From Bacillus sp. (in: firmicutes) (GTDB taxonomy: Bacteria > Bacillota > Bacilli > Bacillales > Bacillaceae): 64,000 nucleotides of DNA. The notes below the pieces were generated by a model that was given only the letters and a program-made list of their open reading frames with translations, did no database searches and was not told where the DNA came from. Positions 61,592 through 64,000 of the stretch are shown here, one piece after another (positions within the stretch are counted from its first letter, which is position 1; each line of letters starts with the position of its first letter). The stretch covers positions 1 through 64,000 of the forward strand of contig JAPSLL010000011.1 of NCBI GenBank assembly GCA_031180805.1, read 5' to 3'. The position numbers were made by a program, and so were the translations under genes.

Positions 61592-62290
61592 ATGACACAA
61601 GACAGAATGAATGGAATTTTATTAGGTGTTTTTTATATAATAGCTGCGGTTACAGCAATCATAGCTGTTGTCTTTTATCAGCCTATATTATCAGAGCGGT
61701 GGTATACGTCTGTTGCAGATGGATTTCAAACAAAGGTTTTGCTCGGTGTTTTGAATGACTTTTTACTTGTCGTGACCGCTGTTGGAACTGCAATCATGCT
61801 GTTTCCCTATGTGCGTCCTTGGAATGAATCTATTGCATTAGGGTATCTTTGTTTTCGTATTATGGAAGCTGTTTTTATTTCAATTGGTTTAGTGAGTATA
61901 TTAGGTTTACTTCAACTTAGTATGGATTATGAAGCAGGAAGTGTAGCATCTGAAGAAAATTTACACGCTGTCGGTTTCATGTTGCAAGCTGTCCATAGTT
62001 GGACGTCTATGTTAGGTCCAAATCTCATGTTAGGCTTAAATACATTCATGTATAGTTATTTACTTTTAAGAACAGAATTAGCGCCTAAACAGTTGGCACG
62101 ATTTGGGATGGTTACAGCTATAATGGTATTTATAGCTGGTTTATTAGAAATATTTGGTGTCATAGAACCTTTTTCTGCGGCAAAAGGACTTCTTGCTCTT
62201 CCTGTCGGTGTTTATGAGATGAGTTTGGCCGTCTGGTTCATTGTGAAAGGCTTTAATCGGAAAAGGCTTCAGCATTTAAAAGTGAAATGA
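61592..62290 (+). CDS. DUF4386 family membrane protein
   Basis: The 232-residue protein has about six or seven membrane segments. The first begins RMNGILLGVFYIIAAVTAII, and the GLLEIFGVIEPFSAAKGLLALPVGVYEM segment near the C-terminus fits DUF4386. GGAGGG precedes the ATG. It is divergent from the AraC-type gene with about 75 bases between. Function is unknown. Confidence 0.85.
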   Translation: MTQDRMNGILLGVFYIIAAVTAIIAVVFYQPILSERWYTSVADGFQTKVLLGVLNDFLLVVTAVGTAIMLFPYVRPWNESIALGYLCFRIMEAVFISIGLVSILGLLQLSMDYEAGSVASEENLHAVGFMLQAVHSWTSMLGPNLMLGLNTFMYSYLLLRTELAPKQLARFGMVTAIMVFIAGLLEIFGVIEPFSAAKGLLALPVGVYEMSLAVWFIVKGFNRKRLQHLKVK

Positions 62291-62360
62291 AGTTATTATA
62301 ATTATTTCAGAAAATAAATAACTTATTAACGTGCGGAATTACCAGTATTTCATAGATATC

Positions 62361-62396
62361 AAAAATAGCTTGGGGAACTTCTCCAAGCTATTTTTT
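62361..62396. terminator. Bidirectional terminator
   Basis: AAAATAGCTTGG-GAA pairs with TTC-CCAAGCTATTTT, with A- and T-runs on the two sides. It serves the DUF4386 gene and the minus-strand PfpI gene. Confidence 0.9.
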
Positions 62397-62402
62397 AAAA
62401 AG

Positions 62403-62909
62403 TTACAATTTTGCTAAAATCTCACGGATAAACGCAGGCTCATCCTTTGGAGTACGGGATGTCACAAGATTTTCACTTACAACGACTTCTTCATCTCGAT
62501 ATTCTGCACCAGCCAATTTTACATCATCACGAATGCCGATATAACTTGTTGCAGCTTTGTTTTTTAGAATGTCAGCGCTAATCATGACCTGTGGTCCATG
62601 ACAAATTCCAGCAATTAGTTTTCCTTGTTCATTGAGTTCTTTTACGAAACGGACAACATCATTATTAACACGTAATGCCTCTGGTGCAGCGCCTCCTGGA
62701 ATAATAGCCGCATCAAAATCGCTTGCTTTCACTTCAGATGCAGCTACATCGCAAGTATACGATACAGTGCCTTGTTTTCCTTCGCAAACAATCCCATTTT
62801 CAAGACCAACGATTGTTGCTTCATGACCGGCAGCCTTAATTGCTTCGTATGGATTTTTCATTTCAGAATCCTCAAAATAGCTTGCGAGTAAAAATGCAAC
62901 TTTTGCCAT
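62403..62909 (-). CDS. DJ-1/PfpI family protein (type 1 glutamine-amidotransferase fold, YraA/YfkM-like)
   Basis: The 168-residue protein has the nucleophile elbow GICHGPQ (Cys103-His104) and the AAIIPGGAAPEALR block (about 67-80) of PfpI-type proteins. Such proteins act in general stress, as deglycase, chaperone or protease in different reports; the activity here is open. GGAGAGTG lies before the ATG. A plausible sigma-A promoter is found upstream. Confidence 0.92.
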   Translation of the reverse strand: MAKVAFLLASYFEDSEMKNPYEAIKAAGHEATIVGLENGIVCEGKQGTVSYTCDVAASEVKASDFDAAIIPGGAAPEALRVNNDVVRFVKELNEQGKLIAGICHGPQVMISADILKNKAATSYIGIRDDVKLAGAEYRDEEVVVSENLVTSRTPKDEPAFIREILAKL

Positions 62910-62951
62910 AAACTATCACTCTCCATTTTTTATTTTACTTTCTCTAATTAA

Positions 62952-62981
62952 ACTATAATGGAAACCTTATGTATTTTTCAA
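62952..62981 (-). promoter_or_regulatory. Candidate sigma-A promoter of the PfpI-family gene
   Basis: On the minus strand TTGAAA (62981-62976) and TATAGT (62957-62952) are separated by 18 bases, about 43 bases before the start codon. Confidence 0.5.
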
Positions 62982-63039
62982 AGATTTATTAATTCGACAA
63001 ACATGATAACCGTTTCACTTGAATTCAAATGTATATATA

Positions 63040-63064
63040 GTTTAGAATTAATAATTCGGGGAAT
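63040..63064 (+). promoter_or_regulatory. Candidate sigma-B promoter upstream of the BCCT gene
   Basis: GTTTAG (63040-63045), 13 bases, then GGGAAT (63059-63064) match the sigma-B pattern GTTTAA-N12-15-GGGWAW with one mismatch. It lies about 210 bases before the start codon, so a long leader would follow. The rest of this 360-base gap is AT-rich without a gene. Confidence 0.45.
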
Positions 63065-63272
63065 AAATTACCAACAAGTAAATTCATAGTGAGATATGTA
63101 ATATATTGATAATAAAAAATATAAAAATAGCTCAAACTATTATGATGAAGTGTATATAGGACCCTTCATTTAGTCGATTTTAAGAATCATCTGAAGGAAT
63201 AGCTGCATGTGAACGGGCAAAGTGAAAAATTCCTATCTTATAGAAGAGATATTTTATAGAAAGGAAAATCAG

Positions 63273-64000
63273 ATGAAAAGAATATCAAATGTGTTTTGGA
63301 TAACTGTTGCCATTGTATTAGTAGCAGTAATATTCGGTGTTTCGGCACCTGATAGCTTTGAAGAAGCTACAAATAATCTACAGGCTTTTCTAACAACGAG
63401 TTTTGGCTGGTATTATTTAATTTTGGTTACGATCATTGTTGTTTTTTGTATTTTTCTTATTTTTAGTCCTATTGGAATGATTAGATTAGGTAAACCTGAT
63501 GAAAAGCCTGAGTTTTCGAAGGTCTCTTGGTTTGCCATGTTATTCAGTGCAGGGATGGGAATCGGTCTTGTGTTTTGGGGAGCTGCCGAGCCATTATCAC
63601 ATTTTATCGATCCTCCATTAGCAGAAGGTGGAACAGCCACTGCACATAAAGAAGCAATGAGATATACATTTTTTCACTGGGGTATTCATGCATGGGCAAT
63701 ATATGCGATAGTTGCTCTAGCTTTAGCTTATTTTCAATTTCGTAAAGATGAGCCAGGACTAATTTCAGCTACTTTAAAACCAGTATTAGGAAAGTGGATG
63801 GATGGACCTCTAGGCACAATTGTAGATGTATTAGCTGTTTTTGCTACAGTAGTTGGCGTTGCAACAACCCTTGGTTTCGGGGCAGCACAAATTAATGGTG
63901 GGTTAACTTATTTATTTGGGATACCTAATAATTTTGTCGTTCAATTAATCATTATTGTGATTGTTACTGTCCTTTTTATGATTTCAGCATGGTCTGGACT
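63273..64000 (+). CDS. BCCT family (OpuD/BetL-like) betaine transporter, 5' part
   Basis: The frame is open from ATG 63273 to the window end (242 codons), so the protein is cut off. It starts [20 protein letters not shown] and shows several membrane segments. The BCCT signature [19 protein letters not shown] lies at about residues 92-110, and [12 protein letters not shown] and [11 protein letters not shown] follow. It would import glycine betaine or a related osmolyte with Na+. GGAAAATCAG lies before the ATG. Substrate is inferred from family. Confidence 0.93.
   Translation, partial: MKRISNVFWITVAIVLVAVIFGVSAPDSFEEATNNLQAFLTTSFGWYYLILVTIIVVFCIFLIFSPIGMIRLGKPDEKPEFSKVSWFAMLFSAGMGIGLVFWGAAEPLSHFIDPPLAEGGTATAHKEAMRYTFFHWGIHAWAIYAIVALALAYFQFRKDEPGLISATLKPVLGKWMDGPLGTIVDVLAVFATVVGVATTLGFGAAQINGGLTYLFGIPNNFVVQLIIIVIVTVLFMISAWSG

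Overview
The window reads as chromosome from a low-GC, endospore-former-type member of the Bacillaceae. The reasons are AGGAGG-type ribosome binding sites with frequent GTG/TTG starts, U-tailed hairpin terminators, and a gene order that follows Bacillus subtilis closely: rrn end, yebE-yebG, the pur operon, yerA-yerB-yerC, pcrB-pcrA-ligA-camS, a PutP/OpuE symporter, gatCAB, a dgkB-type kinase and rlmCD. It could equally be a relative such as Metabacillus or Cytobacillus. Species cannot be fixed from the sequence alone.

Layout. 1-707: 3' end of a 5S rRNA gene with terminator, then a decayed ISL3-family transposase N-terminus and a large hairpin. 723-1461: yebE and yebG. 1461-14843: the complete 12-gene de novo purine operon (purEKBCSQLFMNHD). 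It is preceded by two inverted PurBoxes, a sigma-A promoter and a guanine-class purine riboswitch with attenuator. The operon carries an inserted dispersed repeat and hairpin between purF and purM. 14824-15270: two small membrane-protein genes on the other strand. 15382-25229: adenine deaminase homologue, yerB, yerC, pcrB, pcrA, ligA, camS. 25507-29507: P5C dehydrogenase, a small membrane protein, and a Na+/solute symporter with a 34-codon gene directly upstream. 29675-33883: DUF3219-like gene, Hsp20, gatCAB. 34345-40217: AI-2E family permease, DUF47-pit phosphate uptake pair with a striking PhoP-box-like array, lipid kinase, RNA methyltransferase.

40338-49155: DUF1456 protein, YgjP-like metalloprotease, OpuA glycine betaine transporter (permease and binding protein fused), PotABCD polyamine transporter. 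49501-53103: an accessory-looking stretch with a synthetase-only MprF relative, a broken beta-helix gene, a DUF4259 gene and a probably frameshifted immunity-like gene. 53104-55359: a large secreted protein with FnIII-like, calcium-loop propeller and PxKF domains. 55596-60415: a two-component system followed by a LanFEG-type ABC exporter and a small membrane protein, which looks like antimicrobial-peptide self-protection or detoxification. 60647-64000: AraC-family regulator, DUF4386 membrane protein, PfpI-family protein and the start of a BCCT (OpuD/BetL-like) transporter.

Themes. Purine synthesis is controlled at initiation (PurR) and elongation (guanine riboswitch). Compatible-solute uptake is over-represented (PutP/OpuE, OpuA, BCCT). 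Cell-envelope defence genes (LanFEG module, MprF-like enzyme) sit in the variable second half. I did not find tRNA genes, CRISPR arrays, prophage or intact insertion sequences.
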